The notes below the pieces were generated by a model that saw only the letters and a program-made list of their open reading frames with translations, did not search any database and was not told where the DNA came from. Of a DNA stretch of 64,000 nt, positions 19,858 to 32,476 are shown one piece after another. How positions within the stretch are numbered: position 1 is the stretch's first letter; every line of letters starts with the position of its first letter. The DNA is from Pseudoips prasinana (Eukaryota; Arthropoda; Insecta; Lepidoptera; Nolidae). A program made the translations under genes and the position numbers. The stretch covers positions 5,913,501 to 5,977,500 of the forward strand of contig OX621258.1 of assembly GCA_951640165.1 (NCBI GenBank). The letters are read 5' to 3'.

Positions 19858-21862
19858 AAAGATGCAATAACAGGGAAATTTGAGACTGAACTGTCGTCCC
19901 ACTGGCTACATCTTTGCTGGCTGATTTACATGGAATGTCTCACTAATTCACACGAATGATGGTCATTGCCCATACCTTTACCTCGTCATTATAATGCACA
20001 TGAATAGCTTCAATTGATGGGTACCTTTCCCGTACCGAGTACTGTATTGTATTCTTTTTGTACGTTTCACGGAAATGCAACATGTTTTGGAAAGTTCTAG
20101 TCGATTTGAGAGCATTTGAATGTATTCTTTTTGGTTTGACACGATGTGCTGCGTACTTATCTACTGGCTGGAATATTTTTAACCAAAGACTTTAAAAAAC
20201 ATGAAACACTGGCACACATACTTTTTTAAATATTTATGGATGACGAAGTGGCAATAGAATTAACTCGACTATTCTATTTTATTCGGCATATTGGCCATAC
20301 TGCCTTAAAACATGTCTTTGATGTCACTTATAGTGGTTGGGGTTGCAACTAAACGCTACTACAAATAAGCATGGGTATATGTACCTATACCTACTAATAA
20401 ACAGTATCACACAATCGTATTCATCGTCTTTTAAGCGGTATCTAATCGGAAGATCTGCGTTATAATAATTATTTGCTGGAGCAATGAGGTAGATGCCTTT
20501 CCTAGCTTGTATTGATAATGTTGCATGCTGGCAAATGAACTAAGTACTGTGTAAACTAAACGTAATTAGTTATATTGTCTTTGATGTTAACTAAATTAAG
20601 GATTATCTGTGCTTGTTGGGAATGAATATCTTTTCTTATTCATTCTTACATATTTACAGCATGTGACTTTAAAATCTATGTTACATTCAAAAAACCAGCT
20701 TAATCCAACTAGAAGGCAAATTACAGTTACAAGGAACGTACATAATTCCCTCAAAAGGGAATATTACAAAAATGGATACACACCTTTATGAACCCTTTTT
20801 AAAAAAAAACAAAATGGCGCCATACGAAATCAAAAAGCGGGAAATCGTTGTAGCTGTCAAACGACAAAATATAAACTTTACTCCTTTAGTTACAAAACCC
20901 ATTTTAGTTTGCAAGCACCTTGATTATTTGCCTTCCGATCAGGTATCACGTCTGTGGAATTTATGAAGAAAAAAAATAACAAAAACTCGCGGTTTCTTTT
21001 GTTCTCACTAAAGTTAAAGATTATACAAATGGGCAAACTTCGATGTTTGGTACCGATTTTATCGTCTTTTAAAAAGAAATAATACTAAACTGGACGTAGC
21101 AAAAACAATTTAATTCCACCACATTCAAATGTCAACTAAATCGTAGAAACTTAGAGTTCAATTTGCAATGTTACCATTAAATAAAATCTTAGCACCATTT
21201 CGTTTTTATCTAAACTCCGTTCGTGAATCGTAGTTGCTAAATGCCCGTAAACATTTTGATGGCTTTCTTGAGTTTTTACGACACTTTTTAAAACCAGAGA
21301 CAAAGACCTTTTTTACTTTTTTTATTTCAACAGTAAACGTCATTAAATTTCAAGTGTTTGAACTACGTACTCAGCGGTCCTTTTTGATTGTCAGTAATAA
21401 ATTTATTAGTAATTAGTATAATTACCACATCATTACGAGCCTGAGTACTTCTGTAGATTGTGTGATAAGAAGGCGTCTTTGAGTACTCGTCTCGAGTTAA
21501 AAGATTTAAGTAAGCTATAATTATCCACACGTTACAGAAAAATTATAAATCAAAAATTGAATGCGTTTTAGGCAGTGTTTGTACAGGGTAATTGTTATAT
21601 TGGATATAGAATCGTTTTATCTGTAACAACTACAATACCATGGATAATAAAGTTATGAAGCAATAAAAACCAACAATAAAATTATTTATGACATGATTTT
21701 TGGCGGTAAAACTAGCCATTGCAACCGAACGGGAAAAAAACAAACTTTGACAATAATTAACCTACTACGATTAAGAAACAGATTGAAAATGTTAACTCAT
21801 CACGACGGATTAAATAATTCTAATTTATTGACTCTAATCCGCGTCCTATTTTGCCAATTTGT

Positions 21863-21919
21863 AATAAGAATTGATGAATATCAATTGAAACCGTCCATTG
21901 ATAGTCATCAATTCTTATT
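21863..21919. repeat. Hairpin, 15-bp perfect arms
   Basis: AATAAGAATTGATGA (21863-21877) and TCATCAATTCTTATT (21905-21919), with further pairing of ATCAAT and ATTGAT inside the loop. Confidence 0.85.
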
Positions 21920-21993
21920 TCAAATAAAAAAGATATTTCGGTTAGTAACTATGAATAACTAATAGTAGGTATATTACGACAGAACTATTTACC

Positions 21994-22046
21994 GTATAAA
22001 GCTAGGTTTAGCGAAATAACTTTCCTTATAACTACCTAGCTTTATA
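21994..22046. repeat. Hairpin, 14-bp perfect arms
   Basis: GTATAAAGCTAGGT and ACCTAGCTTTATAC separated by 25 bases. Confidence 0.85.
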
Positions 22047-23139
22047 CTCTTTGACAAAGTTAAATATTTGATAGGGCATAGCTACTTAATCAAAAATCCG
22101 GGTAAGAGGGGTTGACAACACTACAATAAAAAACAAAAGAATATTTATATTCAACAGATACAAAATGATAATTTTACGGTATGATCGCCGCAGGGAGGTA
22201 TTATAAAAACCACACCTTTTCTATCATAAAACAATAACCTACAACAAAAGTGTCCATCCGTGTATCAGTTTTCAATTTCGTGGGAGGCTGTATTATATTG
22301 GTGGTTGATATTCAAAACCACAGAATAAAAAGATGATGTGACATAGATATGTCATAAATAACAGATAACACACACGAAAAAAGAACCAGTTATAGTGCTC
22401 TATGGTCGCTTGAACTTGCTTCAATAACTCAGTTTTACTGTCAAAACCCCTAACTGTCACTATACAAAGAGCAAAGAATAACAATTAACGAATCAATCGA
22501 TTTTCGACTCAATTCGCGACAATTATTATTTATTATAGACACACCAACAGTCAACATACACAACATTTAAATACTTAGCTCACTATATAAATCAGTCCTT
22601 ATATGTACACCTATTAAAGCCATGTACAACATACACGAAACACAGACAAAGTTTACATACATACAAGTTATTTAAAATTAAAAACAAACAGAAATACTAT
22701 GACTAAAACCGATTAAAATGTATTCAAAACAATTACTTATTGGACTAAGAAGCACTTTTTTAATAGTTTTCAACAATTAACCAACCCGTACCTACGTCGG
22801 TTCTCTTACCGTCGTCCCAGCAAAGTCCTAGATGATCCGAACGATGACATCACGACTTACCTGAAACAAGCAAAGGCTTATAAGAAACTGTCATGGCTTT
22901 GTCATTGACTTATATGTATAACTAGACACGCTGTTTCGAATAAAAACTCTGTCCCAGTCCGGCCAAAATTGCTCACTGAGTTGCAGCGCCCGTGAGCAAA
23001 TTCTCAATATGGGATTGCACGTCTAGTAGAATACATAATATAGGTCAATGTGTCTTTGTATACAATCTCACATATGGTAGGTACTCCCCGAACGAACGTA
23101 CGACAAGACCACCTTGTCCCTTGGTTAGTTATTTGCAAG

Positions 23140-23245
23140 GACTGCCTGTTTGGCCTAGTGGATAAATTTTTAACCACAGATAATGAGGTCCTTGTTTCAA
23201 ATCCCGGGACGGGACTAAAATTGATATTGCGATTTTTCACGTAAA
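23140..23245 (+). mobile_element. SINE-E fragment
   Basis: CTGTTTGGCCTAGTGGATAA (tRNA-like A box) and TTTCAAATCCCGGGACGGG (decayed B box). Confidence 0.5.
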
Positions 23246-23305
23246 AAGATTTTTTTCAGTTTTAGTCAGAAGTTTGGTAATTGGCGTTTACCATAATACC
23301 TTTTT

Positions 23306-23762
23306 AGGGTTCCGGAGCAAAATGGCAAAAAACGGAACCCTTATAGATTCGTCATGTCTGTCTGTCTGTCTGTCCGTCCCTATGTCACAGCCACTTTTTT
23401 CCGAAAGTATAATGGCTATACAGTTGAAACTGGTGAGTAGATGTATTCTGTGAACTGCATTAAGATTTTCACACAAAAATAAAAAAAATACAATAATTTT
23501 TGGGGTTCCCCATACATAGAACTGAAACTCAAAAATTTTTCTCGTCGTACCCATACATGTGGGGTATCTATGGATAGGTCTTCAAAAATGATATTGAGGT
23601 TCTTAATATCAACGAAAATTGGTTTGGACGAGATCTAGTAAGTAGTTTTTTTTAATACGTCATAAATCGTAAACCGCAATTTACCTTTCATTTAATCAAC
23701 TGAAATACTTGCTGCTATGGAACCCTTCATGTGCGAGTCCGACTCGCACTTGGCCGGTTTTA
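23306..23762 (+). repeat. Lepidopteran GGTTCCG-type repeat, near full length
   Basis: Runs from TTTTTAGGGTTCCGGAGC through CTGTCTGTCTGTCTGTCCG and CCCATACATGTGGGG to GACTCGCACTTGGCCGG. I know this sequence as widespread in Lepidoptera but cannot assign its class. Reverse truncated copy at 12961. Confidence 0.75.
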
Positions 23763-24091
23763 TTTATATTAGCAAGTCTACTAGTGTCCTATTTCTTCAT
23801 ATACCTTTAGGCATCTGTTGGAAACGGATGACTAATTCTGTGGGAGTAGTAACCGTTATTTAAGTAAAAGGTTACATGGTAATGGTAGGATGCTTCTATG
23901 ATGTCACTTGCGTCACCCATGGGTTTTCTTTGCCTGTCCTTGATGTTCTTTGTTAAACTAACAGAATAATTGCCAACAATGTATTCTGAAAGGCATATAT
24001 ATTTTTTTTTTAATAAATTTATTTTTCTTTCAATGCAGCAGCATAGACACACACTAGTATTCATCTTCACATCCTCGAACCTTTTCGATCA

Positions 24092-24277
24092 CGTACGGTT
24101 CGTTTTCAGCGAAACTTCCTCCCACGTACATTGAGGTTGTGGAATGAACTCCCTGTTACGGTTTTCCCAAGAGACTACAGCATGAGGCTCTTCAAAAAGG
24201 GAGTTGTAAGGCTTCTAAAGAGTCGGCAACACGCTTATAATGCTCCTGGTGTTGCAAGCGTTCATACGCCACGGTGA
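24092..24277 (+). pseudogene. Jockey-like LINE ORF2 C-terminus
   Basis: An open frame of 61 codons to a TGA reads RTVRFQRNFLPRTLRLWNEL, then FPRDYSMRLFKKGV, matching the conserved tail (RT.RF..SF.PR..RLWNELP) after the reverse transcriptase in Jockey/CR1-group LINEs. A 3' UTR with CACTTACCATCGGGTGGGCC and a short A run ends near 24335. All upstream domains are missing. Confidence 0.75.
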
Positions 24278-24404
24278 CCACTTACCATCGGGTGGGCCGT
24301 ACGCTTGTTTGCCAACTAAGTTGTATAAAAAAAAATCACTATGGTATTACAAAAAATGCTCCATTCTTAATAATAACATAATGCCTGATACGAATGTCGA
24401 CGAC

Positions 24405-24628
24405 AGCAGTCAATCTCAATGGAGATTAGCCAATTACACAGGCCAAATATAGTAAAAGAGCGTGTGCGCATACACAAGTTGGTACACTCTTTATTTTTTC
24501 ACTCTCATGACCAGATGGGATATCTAGCTGACATCCCTAACTCCTTGCCTTCAGGTGATATTTTTAGGCCCGACCCGGGATTTGAACACAGTACTCCATT
24601 AACTGCGGTTGAACATGCTACCGGCAAA
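24405..24628 (-). mobile_element. SINE-E, antisense
   Basis: Minus strand: GGTAGCATGTTCAACCGCAG, B-box-like GTTCAAATCCCGGGTCGGG, then the ACTTGTGTATGCGCACACGC block shared with 49134. Confidence 0.6.
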
Positions 24629-25036
24629 TAAAATTGATAAAACAATATGGCGATTCCTAATGTCACAAACTATAGACAAGTGATAATGAACGAACAATAA
24701 ATTAGGTCAATAATGAAACGCGTCATTCCAGAACACGTCATTTCCAGTGAAAGCTATCGACATGTCGTGTTTGCGGACAAACAAGATATTTAATTAAATG
24801 TCCATCATTGTGATGAAGGTTGGCCCTTATCGTCTAACTGTACACTGTATCTACCTGCCTGCCTAGGGCTAGTTTGAAGTTTTCAATATTCTTTTTGGGT
24901 TACATAACTCACTGTCAATAATTGTAATGAGTATTAATATTGAAAGGTCATAAGATCACTGTTTAGCGCATAGATTTAAGTCAAAAATGGATAACTTCAA
25001 TCTTGTACACAATGAACCTTTATGCCCTATCGAGGG
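24629..25036. other. Spacer
   Basis: No feature recognised. Confidence 0.4.
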
Positions 25037-25245
25037 CTGATGGGGCAGAAAGGTTCTCGAGTGGCGACCACGAACCGCTGACGCAGCGTGGGCAGTCCCC
25101 CTACAAGATAGACCGACGATCTTGTGCGGGTCGCGGGAAGCCGCTGGATGCGGGCAGCGCAGGACCGGCTATTGTGAAGATCCTTGGGGGAGGCTCTTGT
25201 CCAGCAGTCGACGTCTTTCGGCTGATATGATGATGATGACACAGT
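25037..25245 (+). pseudogene. RTE-like LINE C-terminus with GAT tail
   Basis: Reads RKVLEWRPR, then in a shifted frame RSVGSPPTR-stop-TDDLVRVAGSRWMRAAQDR, and GEALVQQSTSFG-stop, followed by a TGATGATGATGA tail. One frameshift and two internal stops. This is the sense copy of the many CAGCCGAAAGACGTCCACTG fragments in the window. Confidence 0.75.
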
Positions 25246-25421
25246 GAATAAGTAGTTAAAATATTCCAGAGTTACAAATATTGTGTAATTGTCACTCTAT
25301 GCTAGGATGCACAGTCTCAAAATTTCATATGTAGCGTCTGAGGCAAATTTTTTAACGCTTTGTATCGTTGTGAATAAAGTCAGAACAGATAAGACATAAT
25401 ACAGATAGGATAAGAGAAAGA

Positions 25422-28019
25422 TTGGGATTTTTTTTTAAATTACTTTCATTACCATTTATTACCATTTACATTTTGAAACCTATCAGTCAAATAGCTCTTT
25501 GTGCAATTTATTTACCACCACCTGTGTTACGAACAACCTTGGAAACATTTCTTGACAGTTGTAATATTACTCAACAGCAGACAAACATGCATACCTGTAT
25601 TGTAGGTGATTTTAATTTAGGCAGCATAGAGTGGAGCTTGCTAGGTGACTCAAAGTACACACCTCCTGGAATAAGTCATTCATTGTTAGATTTTATTCAC
25701 ACACACAGTTTTGTGCAAATAAATAATATAGTTAACTCATCTGAGCGGATATTAGATCTTGTATTAACTAATTTGCCTTCTAGCAGTGTAACTGCAGCTC
25801 AAAATCCCTTAAGCACTGTTGACTCTCATCACCCGCCTATAGAAATTCAATTAAAGACAAGTAATGACTCTAGACTACCCTACAACGCTCATAATACAAG
25901 GCCAAATTTCTTCAAACTCGATTATGAGAGAATTAGATCAAACTTCAATGAGCTGAACTGGAATGCCTTATTTGAGGGCGCCAATGACGTTAACGAAATG
26001 CTTAGCATTTTCTACGATGTAACTCAATCAATTATTGAATCTCCTGCACCCACTAAGCCCCTGTACAAAAGAACGAAACACCCCGTTTGGTTCGATAAAA
26101 AACTAATAAAAGCCTTAAGAGAAAAGGAAAATATCAGAATCCGATACAGAATATATAAAAATCCTAGAGATCTTATCGAATTGAAATTATTAGGAAAGCG
26201 ATGCTCTAAAATGGCCACTAATTGTTACAACAACTATATCCTAAATATCGAAAAGGAAGTGACTAAGAACCCGAATCGATTTTGGGCTTACATCAAAGAT
26301 AAAAGGGGTGGTTCTAGCTCCTTCCCTGTAACAATGACCAACGGCACAATAGTAACATCTGATGCCGTTCAAATATGTGAAATGTTCGCTTCACATTTTT
26401 CTCAGACTTCTAGTGACTCGGAGGAGAGCGAAAGTAGACAGTTCTCAGATTTCTTAATTAACTTAAAAAACAATAGCCTTGCTTTAACGGCTCCTGAGAT
26501 TAGTCGTGATAGCCTTTTAAGCAAACTCAAAACGTTGGATATACGGAAAGGCGCTGGCCCCGATGGTATTCCCCCAATATTTATTCAGAAATGTGCACCC
26601 GCTTTGGTAACCCCCTTATTCCTAATTTTTAACAAATCTCTTAGGACTGGTGTTTTCCCGGATTTATGGAAAAAAGCAAAAATCGTTCCAATTTATAAGA
26701 ATGACGACAAGGATAACATTACTAACTACAGACCCATCTCCATTTTATCTACTTTAGCAAAAGTCTTTGAGTCCTTAATAAGTAAATATATTCAGTCACA
26801 CTTTAAACTTTACCTAAGCGATTCTCAACATGGGTTTGTGGGATCAAGGTCTACTTGCACAAACCTTGTCACCTTCACGGAAACTTTAACAGGTGCTATT
26901 GACAGCGGCAAGCAAGTAGACGTTATCTACACAGATTTCAGTAAAGCGTTTGATCGCGTTCCCCACCATATTCTATCATACAAGTTAATTGCATACGGAA
27001 TCACGGGCAACCTGTATAACTGGTTAAAATCCTACTTACAAAATCGTCTTTTCTTCGTTGCACTTAACGGATTTCAATCTGGAACCTACAAAACCTTAAG
27101 AGGCGTACCACAAGGTTCTCATATTGGACCGATTCTTTTCAATATCTTAGCTAATGATATTCCTCATTGCTTTCAATTCTCTGAATGTTACATGTATGCA
27201 GACGATTTAAAATTCTGTAGAGTTATTGAAACAAAGTACGATACTGATTTACTACAGAGTGATGTTGATTCACTGGTCCAGTGGTGCCACGATAATGATA
27301 TGGCCTGAAATGTAACAAAATGCTTTCATGTGAAATACACCAGGAAAACACATATCATAACATCAAAATACCATATAGGGCCTGATGTCGTTCAAGAGGT
27401 GAATCAAATTAGAGATTTGGGAGTTATTTATGATAGTGCACTAACATTTGTCCCTCACGTTGAGCATATTATAAAAAGGGCCTCAAAACTGATGGGATTT
27501 GTTATTAGAAATGTTGTTGGCTTCAAACGCAGCCGTACTAAGATCTTAATTTATAACTGTATTGTTCGTAGCATTTTGGAGTACTGCAGTGTCGTTTGGA
27601 GACCTCATTATGCTATACACAATTTAAGGCTGGAAAGAATACAAAAAAGATTCCTTTGGCATCTTGCGTTTTCTTCTAGAATATGTAAAAAGATACGGTC
27701 ATATGAAGGAAGATTATCGCATTTCAGAATGGTGTCATTGGAGAAACGCAGAAGTATTATAGACTCCATCTTCTCATTCAAAGTTCTCCGGTGTAAAATA
27801 GACTGTCCTAATCTACTCGGTATGTTTCGGTATAGAGTTCCAGCTAGATACCCTCGTGCTGCCATTACTCCCTTGCAGGCCCCCCTCCGCAGAACGAAGC
27901 TAGGCGCTAACTCCATAGTCCCCCGACTTTGTAAACTAATAAATGGTTACAGCGATCTGGTGGACGTGCACTTTGACTCACTTACCAAGTTCCACAAAAT
28001 AGTATCCACCTTTGCATAA
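25422..28019 (+). pseudogene. Jockey-like LINE ORF2 (endonuclease C-terminal part plus reverse transcriptase), one in-frame stop
   Basis: Two blocks in the same frame, 25422-27305 and 27309-28019, separated only by a TGA at 27306-27308. Residues are counted from 25422. GDFN (62-65) and DSHHPPIEI (about 135) are late endonuclease motifs; the first part of that domain is missing, so the copy is 5'-truncated and has no natural start. Reverse transcriptase motifs follow in order: KGAGPDGIPP (376), YRPISILS, QHGFVGSRST, YTDFSKAFD (catalytic Asp 505), GVPQGS and YADD (592-595). After the stop come NVTKC, DLGVIYDS, YCSVVW and LERIQKRFL, typical of Jockey/CR1-group C-termini. The TGA replaces the usual Leu before NVTKC, probably TTA to TGA. 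No frameshift, so the copy is fairly young but inactive. Confidence 0.9.
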
Positions 28020-28298
28020 AAGCTTTTGTTTTGTTATGTATTGTTTTATTATAATTTTTATTTAGTATTGTATCATTCGTTAATTTTGTAATTCTAATAT
28101 ATTATATAAATAAGTTATCCTATAAATAAATTTAATTAATATTATATGATAATCAAATGTAATTTTTAGCATAAGGCACACTTATTGTAATATAAAAGAT
28201 GCATGCCGTGCTTACCCATAAGAGATTGCTACACTTAGCTTTAGTTATAGTCTGACACAATTTGTAATATATTGAGTGTAAGCAATTGTTGGTGAGCC

Positions 28299-28334
28299 TA
28301 AATAAATAAATAAATAAAAAATAAATAAATAAAT
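28299..28334 (+). repeat. (TAAA)n tail of the LINE
   Basis: Nearly uninterrupted AAAT units with one interruption, directly after GGTGAGCC. Confidence 0.85.
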
Positions 28335-28788
28335 TACATTTCCCCCTTCCGCCTCCCCCAATCGAATGAAGTGTAGTGAGAGAATAAAGAGTGCAATTAT
28401 TTGCCCACTTCTTATTATCGTGTTAATCAATGACATTGTACATATGTCATTGGTGTTAATGGTAAGATTTATATTTAGCCATTCCGAAAGTCTAAAAGAA
28501 ACAGTGATATTATGCTATTAAAAATAAAATCGCAAACCTTTTTCAAAAAAATACAATTCAATCAATTCCAAATTTAAAAACACTAATGGCGCCACGATTA
28601 TGTTCATCTATTCATAATTCAAACACAGAAGGCACAGACAATACGTTAGACAGCCAATCTGTAACACAATATGATTGAATGCGATATCGATTCCAATCTA
28701 TTGATCGAACAGCTGGCAATGTAACGGTATTTGTAACCGTTAACATGCGCGTTTTGGGAAATTCGCATTATAACATGTCTTGTGTTAC
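28335..28788. other. Spacer
   Basis: No feature recognised. Confidence 0.4.
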
Positions 28789-28967
28789 ACTAGCTGTGCC
28801 CCGCGGTTTTACCCGCGTTAAAATTTATAAATTATAGCCTATGTGTTAATCCCGGGTGTTAGCTAACTCCATACAAAATTTTATTAAAATCGCTGTAGCC
28901 GTTTAGACGTGAAGAAGTAACAAACATACACTCACACACTCACAAACGTTCGCCTTTATAACATTAG
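28789..28967 (-). mobile_element. Helitron-like repeat, full length
   Basis: ACTAGCTGTGCCCCGCGG start, GACGTGAAGAAGTAACAAAC and the CGCCTTTATAACATTAG end. Confidence 0.85.
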
Positions 28968-30301
28968 CTTTTGATGTGTAACGTAATAAGTTTCCGTCCT
29001 TTCCTACTTGAAATCTTAATATTAGCTGAGATGGAACATCAAAGACAGAAAATAGATAATGTCCCACGATAAAATCTTATTTATATCTACAATTACTAAA
29101 CGGATTTTGTTGCAACAAAAGCTAAGAATTGTCGTTATGATACCAGCTTTCAGGTGAAAACACGCTTTAAAATCAGTCTACCCGTTAGATAAATACATAA
29201 ATTACAAAGGGTTCAATATTAAAACCCCTCTTTTTGTGTCAGGTCTTAAAAAGACGAAGGATAAATTTAGTGCAGACTTATAAGTATAGTATAACAATGG
29301 CAGTTATCTACATACATAACTCATGTTAAATTATGATACAACATCAATAAAAATCTATAGACAATCCAAAATTAGGGACCTACCCAATTTAGTTCTCCAA
29401 CATCAAAACGCCCCATCACATAAAATATACGAAATATTATTAATAACAAATAATGATGTCCATTTGTAAACCTAGTCCCCCCTTTTGATGAAGACATTCC
29501 TAATAACGATAATAATCAAATATGTGGCAGATGTAGGCGCCATGTTGTGACGTCATGTCATATATTTTTTCTTCTAATTGCAACACGTGATTATGGGCGG
29601 GAATTTTAAGCCTGGAATTCGATTCGGATTTGGAAGCTAAGCCAGCCGCATACCTAACAGAAAATAAAAATAAAGTGTCACAGATCATTTTTATTCTACT
29701 TCAACATCAATATGTTTTTATCCTTAACTGTCACATGCAATGTGTGTATATTCTTTCTCTATGATCCGAACTAAAAAAATATATTTTAAAACAGAAGAAA
29801 AACATTCCTATACTACCCTTTAAAAACAAGAAATAAAAACAAAAAAAAATGGGATTCACAAATGAATCAATCCGGTAGTTTAGCTATGGACGAGACACCC
29901 GTAGACCAAATTCATGATTCCCTTGAAGGATATACAGCATGTAACGTAATTAACACACACCCTCAAACACCCCAATTAGAATATTATGTTGTAATCATAA
30001 TACATACACTGAATTTTTTATTTAACATGTATTGCTATTTACTAAATTAGTGTCTTGGAATCAAGTTTATTTTTTTTTATTTTGTATTGAATGATGGAAT
30101 TTGTATGAATACAAATAAAACTGCGATTTAAAACTCTTATGACTTTGACTTACGGTCCGTTTCAATTTGTTTGGACAGTACAGGGTTAATATGTCAATAA
30201 TTTCCGTAGTTTTACTTATTATGGATAAAAAAATTACCTATATAAACAATTATATAAATCGTTTCAGTAAATGATTCTGAACAAACTATTTTCAGGATGT
30301 G
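28968..30301. other. AT-rich DNA without recognised features
   Basis: No repeat or coding signal that I can support. Confidence 0.4.
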
Positions 30302-30630
30302 CGTTAATTAGAGAGAGGTAGGGCACAGCGTTCATTCGCTCGAAGAGCAGCCCGACTGGGGAAGTACCTCCACCTTACAGAAGACATTCCTTAATAATAA
30401 CATTAATCATGTTAATGTTGTGTTTCCGAGTGTGAGTGAGGTCGCCAGAGCTCAATCGGGGTGGCGGGGAAGGGTCAGCAACACTTGTTTGCTGACTCTT
30501 AAAGGCTGGCAACGCACCCGCGACTCCTCTGGTGTTGCGAGTGTCCATGGGCGGCGGTGATCACTTACCATCAGGTGACCCACTTGCTCGTTTGTCGACC
30601 TCTGACATAAAAATAAAAAAAAAAATAAAA
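30302..30630 (+). mobile_element. Retroposon R9 (LINE 3' end) with poly(A)
   Basis: From GAGAGAGGTAGGGCACAGC through GAAGTACCTCCACCTTACAG, CTCTGGTGTTGCGAGTG and CACTTACCATCAGGTGACC to an A-rich tail at 30605-30637. It is the uninterrupted reference for the split copy at 45053-45577 and the short copy at 42902. Confidence 0.8.
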
Positions 30631-30642
30631 AAAATATGTCCA

Positions 30643-30715
30643 AATGTTCACAGTTGCATGTAAAAGATCATATGATAACATCTCCCAAACTATCAAATTT
30701 TAGTTTTATAATATA
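30643..30715 (+). repeat. SINE-D fragment
   Basis: GTTCACAGTTGCATGTAAAAG and CTCCCAAACTATC match 61986-62060. Confidence 0.55.
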
Positions 30716-31217
30716 TTTGCTACGGACAGAACGGAAATGAAAATGTACGCTTTGGATTAAAATTAAAAGCAATAAAATATTCTATTTGATATCTTAATGT
30801 ATAATCAGGTGCATTTCCTTCGATTATAATTTTATACATGCCCCTTTCAATTCGCATGACCTACTTTTGGTATGTATCTACTATCGGTTCCTTAATGGCC
30901 CCAGCGATTAAGGAACCGATTAGGATTCTTTCCTAACACTTTGCATACAACTTTCTGCCGAAATGCATTGTCCAAATCATTTTACGACTTATTGTGATAT
31001 CACATTACGATGCATAACTGGTTATGTAATAAACATTGTGTCTTGCAGTAAATCAATGTAGTAGTATTGTTTTATAGGAATAGGCAGGATTATAACACAA
31101 TGTAGATTTATTGGTAGGGTTGACGCGTACTGAAATTTTGGTATATGTTAAATTAAGTACGCCAAGGAAAAATAATACAACTGGGTATTAATGTTTTTAA
31201 ACTTTCGCGATTTCTAC
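30716..31217. other. Spacer containing one hairpin
   Basis: ATCGGTTCCTTAAT (30883-30896) pairs with ATTAAGGAACCGAT (30907-30920) across a 10-nt loop. Otherwise featureless. Confidence 0.6.
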
Positions 31218-31533
31218 ACATTTTTATATATTGTGGACACGGGTCTCAATCGCGATGACGATTTAAGGCAAATCATTACCTTTAGGTTGCCCGACGTTTT
31301 GTCATGGATTGCAACAGCCGTGCTCAACCATGCGAGGGTATATACAGAAACCTTCACGGAGACGACGCTGCCGAGCCACACCAGTCTACCCGTGATCACG
31401 GCTGGTGCATTCCATGGCGAAACGTCCTACCTATTTATATATATTATTTAAGGCAAATCATTACCTAAAGGTAATAATTTGCCTTAAATCGTTATCGCGA
31501 TTGAGACCCGTGTCCACAATATATAAAAATGTA
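31218..31533. repeat. Fold-back element with arms of about 70 bp
   Basis: Left arm 31218-31287 (ACATTTTTATATATTGTGG ... ATTTAAGGCAAATC) is inverted at about 31464-31533 with roughly three mismatches. A second copy of TTTAAGGCAAATCATTACCT at 31448 makes a smaller nested palindrome with the right arm. The 175-bp centre shows no known domain. Confidence 0.8.
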
Positions 31534-31579
31534 TAAAACTGGGTAGTCAAAATCCTTTTACTAGCGTAAAATAGTATTA

Positions 31580-31720
31580 TCGTCATCATGTCAGCTAAAG
31601 TACGTCCACTGCTGGGCAAAAGCCTCCCCAATGAGTGGGGAATATGCTATAATCGCCAAGCTTGGCAGACGAGTTGGCGATCGCAGTTTGATGGTCTTTG
31701 GTGACTTTGAACGTAAGTGG
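31580..31720 (-). repeat. R7 LINE 3' region
   Basis: AGTACGTCCACTGCTGGGC, CGCCAAGCTTGGCAGACGAG and GTTGGCGATCGCAGTTTGATG; antisense of the coding end GEAFAQQWTYF. Confidence 0.7.
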
Positions 31721-32127
31721 TTACTGTATCTTTTGAGGCTTGCAAATTGCAACATACGTCGTGGCTGTTTCCTCTTTATCATAGAATTTTCAGGATGGGA
31801 AAATAAAGTGTACACCTGCGTTTGCGCACACACTTGTACAATATGGCTAGTATCAGTGGAAATTGGTTGCCATGGGGCCAACTAGAATAATAGCACTACA
31901 AGAATTCTTGCTATGTTTCTTCTTATTCTTGTTAATTCTGCAGTTGCTACCCATTTATACGAGACAGATTAAAGTAATTTGTTGGTTGTGTGCAATATTT
32001 CTTTTTTAAATATATATTCTTTAAGTACGCTTGACTTGAGTAGTAGAGCGTTACAAAAAGTTTGATCGGGCGAGGCGAACGAAAGTTGAGAGGACATATA
32101 AGTTAGTGAAGATATCGCTTGCATAAC
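31721..32127. other. Spacer
   Basis: Contains GCGCACACACTTGTACAATA (about 31825), probably a small SINE-E remnant. Nothing else recognised. Confidence 0.4.
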
Positions 32128-32290
32128 CTCACCGATCACTTATTATGCTTCGGAGGGCACGTTAAGCTGTCGGTCCCCGTTGTAGTCATTAGACAACAGT
32201 CGATAAGCCATGTCAGAGGCCTACTGGGCAGCTTGAACAACTCTGACACTAGGTAACCACTGCCCATACAATAATAAGAAGACCGATAAC
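32128..32290 (+). mobile_element. 5S-derived SINE, internally deleted
   Basis: CCTCACCGATCACTTAT is joined directly to GCTTCGGAGGGCACGTTAAG, then TCATTAGACAACAGTCG and CTGCCCATACAATAATAAG. The 5S-like C box is missing from this copy. Confidence 0.65.
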
Positions 32291-32349
32291 TTATGGGGTC
32301 TCTATGAGCACCTAAATAGGCCCTGTGTATGAAGAAGTAAGAATTGGTT

Positions 32350-32476
32350 GTACACACGGTTACATATCAAGCTATACATTTCCAGTATAAGCTGACCTCT
32401 CATTGTATGGAAACCCTATACAACGAGAGATCAGCTTATACTGGAAATGTATAGCTTGATATGTAGCCGTGTGTAC
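32350..32476. repeat. Fold-back element, arms of about 60 bp, very short loop
   Basis: GTACACACGGTTACATATC at left pairs with GATATGTAGCCGTGTGTAC at right. About three mismatches over the arms, and only a few unpaired bases around GGAAACC at the centre. Confidence 0.9.

Larger units (their letters stand above)
19858..23139. other. Quiet AT-rich DNA with two hairpins
   Basis: The longest stretch without a recognised repeat. Only short ORFs with no similarity. Perfect hairpins lie at 21863-21919 and 21994-22046. Confidence 0.45.
25422..28334 (+). mobile_element. 5'-truncated Jockey-like LINE with TAAA tail
   Basis: Comprises the ORF2 remnant, a 3' UTR of about 280 bp and a TAAA-rich tail. The 5' boundary is approximate because only coding similarity marks it; no target duplication was identified. 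Confidence 0.8.
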
